Counted from the first letter of the stretch, positions 8,004 through 17,855 are shown. The stretch: DNA of 64,000 bases from JAJEDW01 sp963555775 (GCA_963555775.3 CAUVWY020000001.1:1-64000); one strand, 5' to 3'. Numbers and translations: made by a program. The notes: generated by a model not told the origin, from the letters alone.

Positions 8004-10726
8004 TGGGCCACTCCCGCCGGGGGCGCGGATCCCGTCAACTCTTCCACAGGCACGGTGTGCGGGGCTGGCGCCGGCGGCAGGCCCATCAGATCACGGAGCA
8101 GTGTCACAATGACATCGGGCGGCGCGCCTGGGCGGCCTCCTCGGAAACCCTCGCCAGATGTGACCGGTCCGGCGCCGCGAGCCTCGCCAGCGCTGCCGTC
8201 TTCAGCAACTTCGAGCGGGGTCAGCCCGTCATCGTTGGGCTGGTTGAAGTCGACGCCCGCATTCGCAAGGGCAAGAATCATTTCGAGACTGCCGGCCTGG
8301 ACGGCCTGATGCAGCAGCGTGGCGCCATCGGGCGCCCTGGAATCGGGATTCGCGCCCGCATCGAGCAATACAACCAACGCGTCCTCGGACCTCCGGCTGC
8401 CCGGTTCGCGATAGGGCACGTCGCCATCGCGGATATATCCAGGGCCGCCCGTCAACGCCGGTCCGCGACCGCCGGTCATCGCCAGCATCGTCGCGGTCCG
8501 GCCTGGATTGGGATTGCACGACAATGCGAGGAGCCCGGTTGCCACGTCACGACACCACAAGCCGGCCGGAACCACCGGAATCTTGTCGAGATCGGAAACA
8601 TAGTCAACGAAAACCTTCAGAACTTCGACATCGGCAGCGAACGCCGCTCGCAGAAACGGCGTATTGTTGAATCGGTCGCTGTTGGGCATCGACGTGGAGT
8701 GGAACTGGGCCGCGAACCACTGGTGCGGGTCGGCGCCGCGCTCCAGCAAAAGCTTTATGAGGTCCAGAGCCGTCAGTGTGTTCGGATGGTCCGGCCGCAA
8801 GCGCGACCCGTCGAAAGCAAACTGGTCCGTAGTGGACCGGCGCATCTCGACGGCTGTGAACAGCGATCCGTCGTTGACGCCGGCGCCAAGATCGATCAGC
8901 GTCCCCGCCATGTCCATGCGATCGTTGTAGATCGCGATCATCATGGCCGAGGCGCCGTCTCCGTTCTTCAGGTTCAAATCCGCTGCCCCTTCGACCAGTC
9001 GCCGCACCGTATCTTCATCTCCATTGCGTGCGGCCCACATCAAGGCGGTAAAGCCTCCCGTCGGGAAGTCGGCATTCTTGCGGGCGGTGATCGACGTCAT
9101 GCGAGCCTGGATATCGGGATCGGCGCCTGCGTCGAGTAACGTGTCGACGACTTCGACGTGGCCTTCCGCGGCCGCCCACATCAGTGCGGTCTGGTTTTGA
9201 AGCCCGCCCGTGGCATTCACGGCGGCGCCACGGTCGATGAGCAAGTGGACAGCAGGCAAACTGCCGGAACCAGAAGCCCCCATCAACGGTGTCTCACCCT
9301 CCGGATGGGTGAGTTCGGGATCGGCGCCCGCATCGAGAAGGACCTCCGTCATCGCGGCCTCGCCGGTTCGGCTCGCTTGACGGAGGGGTGTGATTCCGTA
9401 GTTGTTGGAAGTGTCAGGATCGGCCCCGGCCGCGATCAGAGTTCGAGCCATCTCAACGTCGAAGTTGTCGGCCGCCCAGAGCAAAGGAGCGGACCCGTCA
9501 CCCGAAGGGGCGTTGACATCCTCGCCTGCGGCGATCAGTTCGCGGACACCCATCAGATCGCCGGCCTTCGCAGCCTTTGCAACCGGGCTATCCGGTGGGG
9601 GCTGGAAGATACCGGCGACGACGGCTGGCGCTCGATCCCGTGGCTCCTCATCCCTTATGGAGGTTCCTCTTTCACCTCGTGCGCCCAAGTCCAGGATGTA
9701 CTCGTCGAGTCCTTCGAGGGACCCGTTCCGGGCATAGTAGACGTTCTCCAGGATGGTACGGGTCTGGCGCTGGGTGGCGTCGAGCGTCACCGCCCTGGCG
9801 AGAGACTCCACGGCGCCATCCAATTTTCCCTGTTGGGCGTACACGAGCCCGAGGGTCAGATGCGCTCCGGACAGCAAGGATTCCTTCTGTGAGTTCGGAA
9901 CATCCTGGAACTCCCGCAGTCTCTCAAGCGCGCTCGTGGCATAACTCTCGGTTGTGGCCAGGTGCTCTGCCAGAGAACCGTCGGGCGGCGGCCGCTGCGC
10001 CATCAGGGCAGACACGTACAGCAACATCTCCAGGTCGTCCGGCGACACCTCCAGGAACCGCCGTCCGTACTCAATCACCTTCTCTGGGTCTCCACCGTCC
10101 TGATAACCCTGAACGAGGATCCCGAGGAAATTCAGCTCCATCCGATCGCGGATCCCCCGCGCATTCTCGAAGTCGGGGGCGCCTTCCTCGTTGTCTTGGA
10201 TGTACAGATCCCATGCCTGCTCGACGGCCGCCAAGCCGAGTTCACCGTTCAGCAAGGCGCTCTTGCCGTCGCCAAGAGCGACATACGCATCCGCCAGGGA
10301 ACCGTAGTAGAGCGCCGCTTGATTGCTGAGGTCAAACGCGACCGTGTTCGATATGAAACCCGTCTTGTAGTTCAGGAAGTGATCCTGCGCGGCGAGCGCA
10401 GCGCGGGCCGCGTCGATGATGTCCCCGGGATCGGCTTCCAGTTCCGTGATCGCCTGCCATCGCAGCCGCAGCACCAGATGACGATACTCACTGTCGAAAT
10501 AGGTTCTCTCGAAATCCGTGACGAGGCGCAGAATCCGGGACGGATCCCTCTCGTCCTGAATCCGAAGGACGGCCTCGATTTCGGCTTCGGTGCCGGCCTG
10601 AGAGAGCGGGGAGTTTGGATCGGGCGGAAGAATCGTGACCTGGCCTTGTACCCTCACCGCTCCAATGGCCAAGGACAGAACGGCGGCAAGAGCGCTTGGC
10701 AAAAGCGTGCGTCCGCTGATCCTCAT
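8000..10726 (-). CDS. Exported TPR and ankyrin-repeat protein
   Basis: A 908-residue protein and the first gene of the ankyrin-DUF1592-DUF1552 operon. I place the start at 10726, preceded by AAGGAGA and opening a signal peptide ending VRVQGQ; the longer open frame upstream has no support. Residues about 50-370 are helical, with TPR-like units near LTLGLVYAQQGKLDGAVESL; from about residue 390 to 890 there is a long ankyrin array (repeated LLDAGADP, TALMWAA and TPL motifs) used for protein-protein binding. The stop codon overlaps the start of the DUF1592 gene by four bases. Its export and coupling suggest a periplasmic scaffold for the cytochrome and DUF1552 protein; that role is inference. Confidence 0.9.
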   Translation of the reverse strand: MRISGRTLLPSALAAVLSLAIGAVRVQGQVTILPPDPNSPLSQAGTEAEIEAVLRIQDERDPSRILRLVTDFERTYFDSEYRHLVLRLRWQAITELEADPGDIIDAARAALAAQDHFLNYKTGFISNTVAFDLSNQAALYYGSLADAYVALGDGKSALLNGELGLAAVEQAWDLYIQDNEEGAPDFENARGIRDRMELNFLGILVQGYQDGGDPEKVIEYGRRFLEVSPDDLEMLLYVSALMAQRPPPDGSLAEHLATTESYATSALERLREFQDVPNSQKESLLSGAHLTLGLVYAQQGKLDGAVESLARAVTLDATQRQTRTILENVYYARNGSLEGLDEYILDLGARGERGTSIRDEEPRDRAPAVVAGIFQPPPDSPVAKAAKAGDLMGVRELIAAGEDVNAPSGDGSAPLLWAADNFDVEMARTLIAAGADPDTSNNYGITPLRQASRTGEAAMTEVLLDAGADPELTHPEGETPLMGASGSGSLPAVHLLIDRGAAVNATGGLQNQTALMWAAAEGHVEVVDTLLDAGADPDIQARMTSITARKNADFPTGGFTALMWAARNGDEDTVRRLVEGAADLNLKNGDGASAMMIAIYNDRMDMAGTLIDLGAGVNDGSLFTAVEMRRSTTDQFAFDGSRLRPDHPNTLTALDLIKLLLERGADPHQWFAAQFHSTSMPNSDRFNNTPFLRAAFAADVEVLKVFVDYVSDLDKIPVVPAGLWCRDVATGLLALSCNPNPGRTATMLAMTGGRGPALTGGPGYIRDGDVPYREPGSRRSEDALVVLLDAGANPDSRAPDGATLLHQAVQAGSLEMILALANAGVDFNQPNDDGLTPLEVAEDGSAGEARGAGPVTSGEGFRGGRPGAPPDVIVTLLRDLMGLPPAPAPHTVPVEELTGSAPPAGVAQ

Positions 10727-10960
10727 CCTGGATTTCTCCTTGAAGGTTTCAGCCTCTTGAGCCTGAGTGTACATCCGGCCGACTCGGACTCTCCAGCGCT
10801 GCCGTGCTGTCGGTATGAACCGTGAAAATCTCCACGAATGTAACTTCAGGCGAGAGTTGGGGTCAATCAAACAGTTATTCGATTCACCGTTGGCAGCCCG
10901 TGGTAAGACCTTGCAGTTGTACTTGAGTTGAGGCATCCGAGCGATGCGCAACGAAGTATT

Positions 10961-11006
10961 GGCGAATGGATCCAGCAGCGGGGCCGACAACTCATGAAAA
11001 ATACGC
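10961..11006. repeat. Diverged end fragment of the MITE-like repeat, inverted
   Basis: The 46 bases match the reverse complement of the left end of copies 1 and 3: GGCGAATGGATCC is followed by GACAACTCATGAAAAAT, where the intact copies read, in this orientation, GGCGGATGGATCC and GACAACTCGTGAGAAAT. It is a half element carrying several substitutions. Confidence 0.6.
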
Positions 11007-11061
11007 GCTGGGTGCGCGGAGGCTTCCACAGTGAATACTGCTTCGACCATATGTTACTTTT

Positions 11062-11205
11062 AACCCGCCTTTCTCACGTGTTTTCGTCGCGAAGAGTCGG
11101 AGACGCCGTCAGAGCTACGGCGCGTTCCCCGCGCCGGGCGCGTACCGGCGCGTTCGTCGCGCCGGATCAAGCGCGTCAGGGGGCGTGCCTGGCGGATGGA
11201 TCCGC
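11062..11205. repeat. MITE-like repeat, copy 2, inverted and truncated
   Basis: Inverted relative to copies 1 and 3. It opens with AACCCGCCTTTCTCACG, followed by TTTTCGTCGCGAAGAGTCGG, the reverse complement of the conserved right end of the other copies. It reaches the conserved GGCGGATGGATCCG block at 11191-11204 and then diverges, so the distal terminal repeat is missing. Confidence 0.75.
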
Positions 11206-11600
11206 CGCTGCTGTTCGTGTTCAAACTCGACGGGGACGCCGAACTGCCTGCGGCTGCTCCTGTCCCGGGGAACAACGGAGGTCAAGCGCCCGAGCAGGGC
11301 CAATAGGGGGGAATGACCGCCGCGTACAGTACGCCCGGATATCGGGACGATGATTCGACGGCGATGGAATGATGTGGCTCGTGCGTGGATTGGGTAACCA
11401 CGCCTTTTTCCACGGCACGCCGTTCGGGGCGATCGAGCGACCGGCCGACGCTATCGACGAAGTGGAATCACGGCCCTCGAGCGACCGGACGCGGTTTCAA
11501 AGCCACGGTCGAGGCGCCAGCGGCTTTTGGCTTGACGCCCGCGGCCGCGGTTCCTACTCTGGCCAATGCCGTCGGATCCGGTATGACGGGAGGCATCGCT

Positions 11601-12614
11601 ATGTATTCGAGTGGTACGAGGACTGTCGGATTCCTGGTGGGTGCAGCCTGCATAGCAATGACCGGGACGCTCGACCGATCGCTCCAGTCGCAATCCCGGA
11701 CCGGGGACGCGACACACTGGGAACGCTACAAGGATCGCGATGACCCGCCATCGGAGGACCTCGGGCTCACCGATCCCGTTCTCAACGGCGCCATCGATCT
11801 GCACGCACACCACGGACCGGACGCATACCCACGGCAGTTGGACGCATTCGAAGTGGCCGAACTGGCCCGCGACCGTGGAATGCGGGGCATACTGCTGAAA
11901 AATCACTGGACCGAAACCGCCGGGCTCGCCTACCTGGTTACCGAACACGGCCCAGGGGGCATCGAAGTCTTCGGCAGCATTACTCTCGATACGCCCGTTG
12001 GGGGCATCAATCCCCAGGCCATCCGGTACATGGTGGACGTCAATGGCGGCCGGGGCCGCATCGTCTGGTTGCCCACCCACGATTCGGAGCACGAAATCGA
12101 GTTCAACAATGAAGACAGGATCTCGGTAGCCGTCTCACGCGACGGAATCCTGCTCGAAGAAACTTTGGAGGTGATCTCCCTGATCGCCCAACACGGGCTG
12201 ACGCTGGCAACCGGCCACGTCACACCCGAAGAAGCATTGATGATTATCCGCGAGGCCCGCGACCGGGGCGTGGACAAGATCATCGTCACTCATCCGCTGC
12301 TGGATCCTCAGTTCACTTACATGTCCATCGAGGAGATGCAGGAAGCCGCCAGCATGGGCGGGTACATCGAGATTACGGCACGGACCCTCTGGCAGGGCGG
12401 CGAGCCGATGGTCCGTGCCCTGGAGGCAATTCGCGCACTCGGCCTCGAACATTGCTTCATCTCGAGCGATGCCGGCCTGACCTGGTTGCCCAACCACACG
12501 GACTCCCTGGTGCTTGCGGCAAGGACGTTGCGTGAAGCGGGATTCAGCGAAGAAGACCTCAATCGAATGTTCAAGGAAAACCCGGCCCGACTGGTCGGAC
12601 TACCGGTGTTGTAG
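11601..12614 (+). CDS. DUF6282 family protein, amidohydrolase-like, exported
   Basis: A 337-residue protein of the DUF6282 family, related in fold to metal-dependent amidohydrolases. The start at 11601 is chosen because GGGAGG lies 7 bases upstream and it opens a short hydrophobic leader (TVGFLVGAACIAM). Metal-site candidates are HAHHGPD near the start of the domain, LKNHW, ATGHV and the late SSDAG motif. Substrate is unknown for the family; hydrolysis of a cyclic amide or lactone is the usual guess. It is followed after 61 bases by an unknown secreted protein on the same strand. A leader in a family often described as cytoplasmic is slightly unusual. Confidence 0.8.
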   Translation: MYSSGTRTVGFLVGAACIAMTGTLDRSLQSQSRTGDATHWERYKDRDDPPSEDLGLTDPVLNGAIDLHAHHGPDAYPRQLDAFEVAELARDRGMRGILLKNHWTETAGLAYLVTEHGPGGIEVFGSITLDTPVGGINPQAIRYMVDVNGGRGRIVWLPTHDSEHEIEFNNEDRISVAVSRDGILLEETLEVISLIAQHGLTLATGHVTPEEALMIIREARDRGVDKIIVTHPLLDPQFTYMSIEEMQEAASMGGYIEITARTLWQGGEPMVRALEAIRALGLEHCFISSDAGLTWLPNHTDSLVLAARTLREAGFSEEDLNRMFKENPARLVGLPVL

Positions 12615-12675
12615 CGGCGCCGGTCGTCGTTGGAGGATTCGGTGTCCTCGGAACGAGGTCACCCGGGAGTTGCAT

Positions 12676-13389
12676 ATGGCACGCGTTTTCAAGTGGTTCA
12701 TGGTCACGTCCGGGGCTCTCGCGTTTACCCTGGTTGCCCACGCCGCCACACTTACCCTCTACATCGATGGTGGCGACCGCGCGGTCGATTCCCCCACTCG
12801 CGGCGCCGCGGGGCGTGAGGCGTGGACACGGGGAGTGGATGCGCGGGGTGGCGCCATCGCGATTGACGATTTTCAAGGGGCGAGCATCGACGTGCCTGTC
12901 GACACGGTCACACCCGTCGGCAACTTCAGCGTCTTCTTCAGTCAAACCGGCGGCTATTCCGACTTGGCCGGCAACACCGCTCCGGACCCGCGTCCAACCG
13001 GGATCTTTGCTGGGACGACGGGGACCGGTTCGGCAGATGGCGGCAATGCCGAAACCATCGAAGGTCTTGAACTCCGGTACGAAACCCGCGGCCCGGTGAC
13101 AACGGCGCTCGAACTCCGGTTCGACCCGCCGATTTACGGGTGGGCCGCGGACGTGTATTCGGTGGACGGGCCTGGTTTCGGGGAGAGCGGAGCACCCGAC
13201 AGCAATGACCACACGACGCTGCACCTCCAGGACCACTCATTCGATTTGACTGAAATCTTCGAGTACGCCGGAAGCGGCTACATGGGTTTCTTCGGTATCA
13301 TCTCGGACGAACCGTTCGGCTCCATCAGTTTCACCGCGGAAGGGGACGGGGACCGGTTCCGCCTGGACAACGTTTCGATAGCGCGCTGA
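12676..13389 (+). CDS. Secreted protein of unknown function
   Basis: A 237-residue protein I do not assign to a named family. The ATG at 12676 follows GGGAG and opens a signal peptide ending AHAA. The mature part is rich in Gly, Asp and Thr, with alternating beta-like segments and no cysteines, resembling the beta-sandwich domains seen in PEP-CTERM-type exported proteins (FDPPIYGWAADVY, then DRFRLDNVSIAR at the end). However, there is no PEP motif, transmembrane helix or arginine cluster at the C-terminus, so it should be released or periplasmic. Its 3' end is followed closely by a decayed gene fragment on the other strand. Confidence 0.7.
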   Translation: MARVFKWFMVTSGALAFTLVAHAATLTLYIDGGDRAVDSPTRGAAGREAWTRGVDARGGAIAIDDFQGASIDVPVDTVTPVGNFSVFFSQTGGYSDLAGNTAPDPRPTGIFAGTTGTGSADGGNAETIEGLELRYETRGPVTTALELRFDPPIYGWAADVYSVDGPGFGESGAPDSNDHTTLHLQDHSFDLTEIFEYAGSGYMGFFGIISDEPFGSISFTAEGDGDRFRLDNVSIAR

Positions 13390-13419
13390 CAACTGCCAAG
13401 GCGCCGCCTGTGCGGACCG

Positions 13420-13593
13420 TTGGGCAAGCGGTGCGGCCACCGACGCGCCGCTACAAATCTCGCGCGCCAACCGCGGGGCATCGGTCTCGCTGTCGACGAC
13501 GATGATCCGGAGGCCGCGGGGCGCCTGCTGGGAGTGGCCACGAAGCGTGCCCAGCGCCAAACAGGCGACACCGGCGACCAGAACGCGGCGCAT
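13420..13593 (-). pseudogene. Truncated 5' copy of a PpiC-type/TPR protein gene
   Basis: Reading leftward from the ATG at 13593, the product starts MRRVLVAGVACLALG with a leader, then GLRIIVVDSETDA and an ASVAAPLAQRSAQ segment. These match the beginning of the intact gene at 19910-22042 (MRRVLNIAVLAF, LRIIIVDTEAAA, ISIERLAQEHSV). Homology stops at about 13420, after roughly 57 residues; the open frame runs on into the antisense of the neighbouring gene. There is no TPR region. It is best read as a truncated paralogue or recombination remnant. Confidence 0.7.
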
Positions 13594-13689
13594 AGTTCGT
13601 TTCGAAGCTGGCTGCACGCGGATCAAGACCTCAAGGCTCTGCCAAGACCACCAAGACCTCGGGTGCCGGTTGCCCGGAAGTGCCCGCGC

Positions 13690-13737
13690 AAAAAAAACCG
13701 GGCCGCGTGATGCGAGGTTTCACATCACGCGGCCCGG
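13690..13737 (-). terminator. Rho-independent terminator of the TonB receptor gene
   Basis: A perfect 15-bp inverted repeat (CCGGGCCGCGTGATG at 13698-13712 with its complement at 13723-13737) and a 10-base loop. On the minus strand the stem is followed by eight T residues, so it terminates transcripts arriving from the TonB receptor gene, whose stop codon is about 50 bases upstream. Confidence 0.93.
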
Positions 13738-13784
13738 CTTGGCGATTGTCAGGAGTATTCCCTAAACCAGCTTTCGCCCCTGTG

Positions 13785-16700
13785 CTAAAAGTCCACGCGG
13801 GCCTTCAACTGGAACTCCCGATTTCCTGTCTTCGTCCCCAATGAACCGAACGGGGAAAAACCGTTCACGTCCATGACCGGGCCCTCAGTCGAAAAGAAAC
13901 CGGAGGCGCCGATCGGCTGAGGATGGTTGAGTATGTTCGTCGAATCCACGCGAAGAGTCATACTGACGTCTTCGGTGATCTGAACTTGCTTGGCGATCGA
14001 CATATCCAGGCCCCAGACTCCCAGACCCGTAATGTTGTTCGTGCCGAAATTCCCAAACTCTCCCGGAAGGGGATGCTGGAACACGAGATTTCCCGAGCTA
14101 TCCTGGACGGCGTTGCTATTGCAGCGAAATTGGATCGACGGCGCCACGATATTGTCGTTCAAGCATTGTGGATCTCGAACTCTCGAGAACTTGCCCCCAA
14201 AGAAGTCTCCGTTCGCTGCACCGTCTTCCCATACGAAATCTGCCCCGTCGAACGCGTCGAACGAGCCGACAATATCCGGGGCTCCGCGGGAGTAGAGCAT
14301 GTCTCTGTTGATCACCCGGATCGGGACTCCACTGGCCACGTTGAAGATCCAGGTCGCCTGCCAGCCTTCGATGAGACGCGCCAGCGAGCCCGAAGTGTTT
14401 CCACCGACCAACTGCCCCGGTCCGACCGGCAGGGCGAAGGTCCCGTAGGTCTGGAACGTGTGCCGGCGGCCACGTTGCTCGACGTAGTCATGGGACCGGT
14501 CGAAGGGGCTGGTGAACCCGCCCAAGCCAAGATTCTTGGACCAGGTGTAGGTGGCCTGCAGGTTGACGCCGTAGGTCGGCCGGAGCGTGACCTGTCCCTG
14601 GAAGGAATGGTAGTTGTTGTGACCGATGTTGGTCTGCAAGTTCGTGGTACCGAACTGCGGATTCGGACGGATGAAGTTCTCGGGCATGTTCACCCGGATG
14701 ACACCGCCCTTCTCCCCGGACCCATTGGCCGCAAGTCCGGGATTCAGACCGTTCGAGTAATTCAACTCGCTGAGCGAATCGGCAACCCCCTCATAGAGAC
14801 CCCTCGCGAGGTTGTTGCGGAGCGCCGGGTGCGTACGCACGATAGCGGCGCCGGTGCTCGCACCAGCGTCGATCCCCGTCCGCCCGGCACCGTTCATGGC
14901 GATCCCATGGAAGATCTGGTCCAGCAAAGCCGACTCACCGCCTGCCCGGGCGGAGTTGAATGCGTCCAGGAGTCCGTTGAACAGGAAGTTTTCCTCGTTG
15001 AGATTGATATTGCCGAAGAGCTTTCGGCCCAGCGTGCCGACGTAGCGGGCATCCAAGGTCAGCCTCGAGTTGAGGCTGTGGGTCACCGAGAGCGTCATGT
15101 TCTGAATGTAGGGCGACACCAGGTTCGAATCGAACGTGTTGAACTGGCTGTCTTTATCCGTGAATGGAATGTCCGTGATCGGAGGGACCGGAGGGTCGAC
15201 CGGATTGCCCACTCCGTTAAGCACGTCTTGATAGTCGAAGTAGTCGCCGCCTGCCGGCCCTTCGAACTCTGCCCGATAACCGCTGCCCGGTGTGAGAGTC
15301 AGCAGGTCGCCAACGACATCACCGCGGCCGCCGCCCGCGTACGACACCTGGTAGCCACCGCGAATCGTGGTCCGGTCCCGGCCCAACCACGGCAACTGAT
15401 AGGCAAAGCCCACCGCGGGACCGAAGTTGTTCCAGTCTTGCTTATACGCGGACAGGCCCGGGTTCGGCGAGTTCGGGCCAACGAAGATCAGCTTGGATGG
15501 GGCCGCCCGCGCTCCGGGACTCTGCCAGGTATCGTAGCTGCGGCCCGAGATCGAGAACAAGCCGGCGCTGCCGTCCTCCAACACGCCGGTCAATCCGTTT
15601 TCTTCGTACGGAACCCCGTAGTAGTCCCACCGGACACCCAGGTTGAGCGTCAGGTTGTCGCTGACCTTGAAATCATCCTTGAAGAACGCACTGAACTCGT
15701 TCTGATGGGTATCGCGAACGGAGTTGAATTCGCTGAAGGGGTCATTCCACTGGCCCGCGACTCCCTGGTCGACCGAGTTAACGAAACGGTACTGGCTCGT
15801 ATCACTCAGGGACCCCGAGAGCGCAACCAGAAGATCCTCCATCCGCCCCTGATTACCCGTTCCATTACTTCCCTGAAGAAGGCCGGGAGCGGGGCTGCTA
15901 CCCGTAGCGAAAGCGGAATTGCCGTTCCCGAGGGTCGTGATGATGGAGTTCCCGGTCATACCGCCGGAAGCCGTGGGATAGTAGGAACCCGGGTTGCCCG
16001 TGTTGCCCCCAACCTCACCCAGGTTGTCGGTCTTCGAGTTCGCGATGATATACGTCCCGCCAAACCGGAACGAGTGCCGACCCGTCGTCCAACTCATCGT
16101 GTCGCCGAAGCTCCAGCGCGGGCTGGTGTCCCACGCCGTAAAGATCGGAAACCCTCCGCTCAGGACCAGGGCGCCGGAGAAGTCCACCTCGCCCTGCCCG
16201 AAGTCCGCAATGATAGGCAAGCCGTTGGCTGCAACGGGAAACACCGCCAGCGCTTCGTCGCGAGTTTCCGCGCGATCGATGGCGGCCACGCGGTTCACCC
16301 CCGTCCGCGACATCCCGAATCGGGCCTCGTTGACGAGACTCGGAGACAGAGTCGAGACGAAGTTCGTGCTCAAAACCTGCGGCCGGCGGTCGTTGCGCCC
16401 CCTGAAACCCGTCGGCCAATCCGCGATGTCCTCGTCCGACCAGTCCCATTCATACGTGTAGGCGGTCTGAATCTTGTGATCGGGGTTGAAGATGTGATCG
16501 AAGTTCAGGTTGATCTGCGTGCGCATCGAATCATCGGTGATACCGAACAGGTTGTCATCGCCTTCAAAGCTGCGGGTGTAGCGGTGTCCGGCCGTATTGA
16601 GTCCGTCCCCGGCGTCGTAGTTGTTCACCTCCGGCATCTTGCCGAGCAACGTGTTGAGGTAGCCACTCGAGTCGCGGTCCCGGTTGGTATCCCAGGCACT

Positions 16701-17855
16701 CCCTGTGTCGACGATAGCGTCGGAGCAGTCCGCAGCCGAGGGTATGTTCTGAAGCGGGCCGAACACGGAGGCGTAACGCAGTGTCCCGTTGTGGGGAGTC
16801 CCGCCCGGGTTCATCGTCGGCGCAATCGGATTCCCGGCGCCATCGACAACCGCAATCGATGGGTTACCCCCACCAGTCGGGAGCTGCAAGGCATTCCCGT
16901 TATTCCAGTTGTCGAAGAAGCGGAAGACTCCGTTCCGCGCGCAGGGCGTCAGAACGATGGGGTTCTGCGTATTACGGAAGTTTGCGATCTGGTGATCCCA
17001 GAGGGCGAAGAAGAATGTCCTGCCCCTCTGGATCGGCCCGCCGAAATTGATCGTGTACTGGTGCTTGTTGGCCCAACTCGCGACGACGCCGTCCCGGTTG
17101 TTTTGCCAGGATCGGGCGTCGATTGCGGAATTCTTCACGTTATAGACCATACCGCCGTGGAATTCGTTTCCACCCGACCGTGTCGTGATTTCGACCTGGC
17201 CGCTGCCGCGCCCTTTCTCCGCGTCTACAGGCGTCAGGATCAACCGCATCTCGCCCACCAGATCCGGATTCAACCGCGTCGAGGCATCGATACCGTTGGG
17301 CCATCGCTGTTCATTCACGCTGAGACCGTCCCGGGACACGTTGATGTTCTGGGCACTGACACCGGCAAACGTGGTTTGCTCAGCGGCGAACACATCGTCG
17401 AAGGTGGTGTTGACACCCGCCATGACGCGTACCAGATCGAGCACGTCACCGGTGACTAGCGGCAGGTTGGCCACTTCATCCTGTTCGAGCGCCTCGCCCA
17501 CCGAGGGACTCGACTCCAGCAACAACTGGTCCGCCGAAATCGAGATTTCCACTGCCGTGGCCACGCCGGCGACTTCCAGGTCGAAGTCCACACGAACCTG
17601 AACCGCTGTCCCCAGTCGGATGTCAGTCACGATCGAAGTTTGAAAACCGGGAAGCGACGCGTTGAACGTATAGGCGCCAGGTTGCAGCGCGGCAAAGTTG
17701 TAGGCGCCGGATGAATTAGTCAAAACCTCGGTCTCGACACCGGTCGCTTCGTCCAACGCCGTCACCGAAACGCCCGGAATCACCGCACCTGTAGCGTCCT
17801 GTACGGTACCGCTGGCCGTGGCGAAACCCACCTGACCCGACGCCGATGTGGACAT
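13785..17855 (-). CDS. TonB-dependent receptor with N-terminal carboxypeptidase-regulatory domain
   Basis: A 1356-residue open frame for an outer-membrane receptor of the large acidobacterial type. Residues 10-95 form a carboxypeptidase-regulatory-like beta-sandwich (ASGTVQDATGAVIPGVSV), followed by a plug domain and a very long 22-strand-type barrel that ends in the outer-membrane sorting signature (KARVDF, terminal Phe). Ligands for such receptors are usually oligosaccharides or other large substrates. The ATG at 17855 would give only half a signal peptide. The natural start is the GTG at 17900, preceded by GGGAGGA, which encodes MRNL, then an amber codon at 17886-17888, then IGLTFVLVVGMSTSASG, a good leader core. 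The gene therefore appears interrupted at codon 5. A strong terminator lies downstream. Confidence 0.9.
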   Translation of the reverse strand: MSTSASGQVGFATASGTVQDATGAVIPGVSVTALDEATGVETEVLTNSSGAYNFAALQPGAYTFNASLPGFQTSIVTDIRLGTAVQVRVDFDLEVAGVATAVEISISADQLLLESSPSVGEALEQDEVANLPLVTGDVLDLVRVMAGVNTTFDDVFAAEQTTFAGVSAQNINVSRDGLSVNEQRWPNGIDASTRLNPDLVGEMRLILTPVDAEKGRGSGQVEITTRSGGNEFHGGMVYNVKNSAIDARSWQNNRDGVVASWANKHQYTINFGGPIQRGRTFFFALWDHQIANFRNTQNPIVLTPCARNGVFRFFDNWNNGNALQLPTGGGNPSIAVVDGAGNPIAPTMNPGGTPHNGTLRYASVFGPLQNIPSAADCSDAIVDTGSAWDTNRDRDSSGYLNTLLGKMPEVNNYDAGDGLNTAGHRYTRSFEGDDNLFGITDDSMRTQINLNFDHIFNPDHKIQTAYTYEWDWSDEDIADWPTGFRGRNDRRPQVLSTNFVSTLSPSLVNEARFGMSRTGVNRVAAIDRAETRDEALAVFPVAANGLPIIADFGQGEVDFSGALVLSGGFPIFTAWDTSPRWSFGDTMSWTTGRHSFRFGGTYIIANSKTDNLGEVGGNTGNPGSYYPTASGGMTGNSIITTLGNGNSAFATGSSPAPGLLQGSNGTGNQGRMEDLLVALSGSLSDTSQYRFVNSVDQGVAGQWNDPFSEFNSVRDTHQNEFSAFFKDDFKVSDNLTLNLGVRWDYYGVPYEENGLTGVLEDGSAGLFSISGRSYDTWQSPGARAAPSKLIFVGPNSPNPGLSAYKQDWNNFGPAVGFAYQLPWLGRDRTTIRGGYQVSYAGGGRGDVVGDLLTLTPGSGYRAEFEGPAGGDYFDYQDVLNGVGNPVDPPVPPITDIPFTDKDSQFNTFDSNLVSPYIQNMTLSVTHSLNSRLTLDARYVGTLGRKLFGNINLNEENFLFNGLLDAFNSARAGGESALLDQIFHGIAMNGAGRTGIDAGASTGAAIVRTHPALRNNLARGLYEGVADSLSELNYSNGLNPGLAANGSGEKGGVIRVNMPENFIRPNPQFGTTNLQTNIGHNNYHSFQGQVTLRPTYGVNLQATYTWSKNLGLGGFTSPFDRSHDYVEQRGRRHTFQTYGTFALPVGPGQLVGGNTSGSLARLIEGWQATWIFNVASGVPIRVINRDMLYSRGAPDIVGSFDAFDGADFVWEDGAANGDFFGGKFSRVRDPQCLNDNIVAPSIQFRCNSNAVQDSSGNLVFQHPLPGEFGNFGTNNITGLGVWGLDMSIAKQVQITEDVSMTLRVDSTNILNHPQPIGASGFFSTEGPVMDVNGFSPFGSLGTKTGNREFQLKARVDF

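Larger units (their letters stand above)
10727..11600. other. Intergenic region between divergent operons, with repeat fragments
   Basis: About 870 bp separating the leftward ankyrin operon from the rightward DUF6282 gene; both promoters must lie here but I see no confident -35/-10 pair. It contains two pieces of the MITE-like repeat (10961-11006 and 11062-11205). Open frames here, including those starting at 10928 and 11385, have no ribosome site or recognisable protein, and I treat them as non-coding. Confidence 0.6.

Noticed and set aside
10928..11353. Small plus-strand ORF in the intergenic region
   Set aside because: It runs through two fragments of the MITE-like repeat, lacks a ribosome site, and the product resembles no family.
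13923..17459. A 1178-codon plus-strand open frame
   Set aside because: It is antisense to the TonB receptor, has no ribosome site or recognisable domain, and its arginine/valine-rich composition is that of a GC-driven shadow frame.
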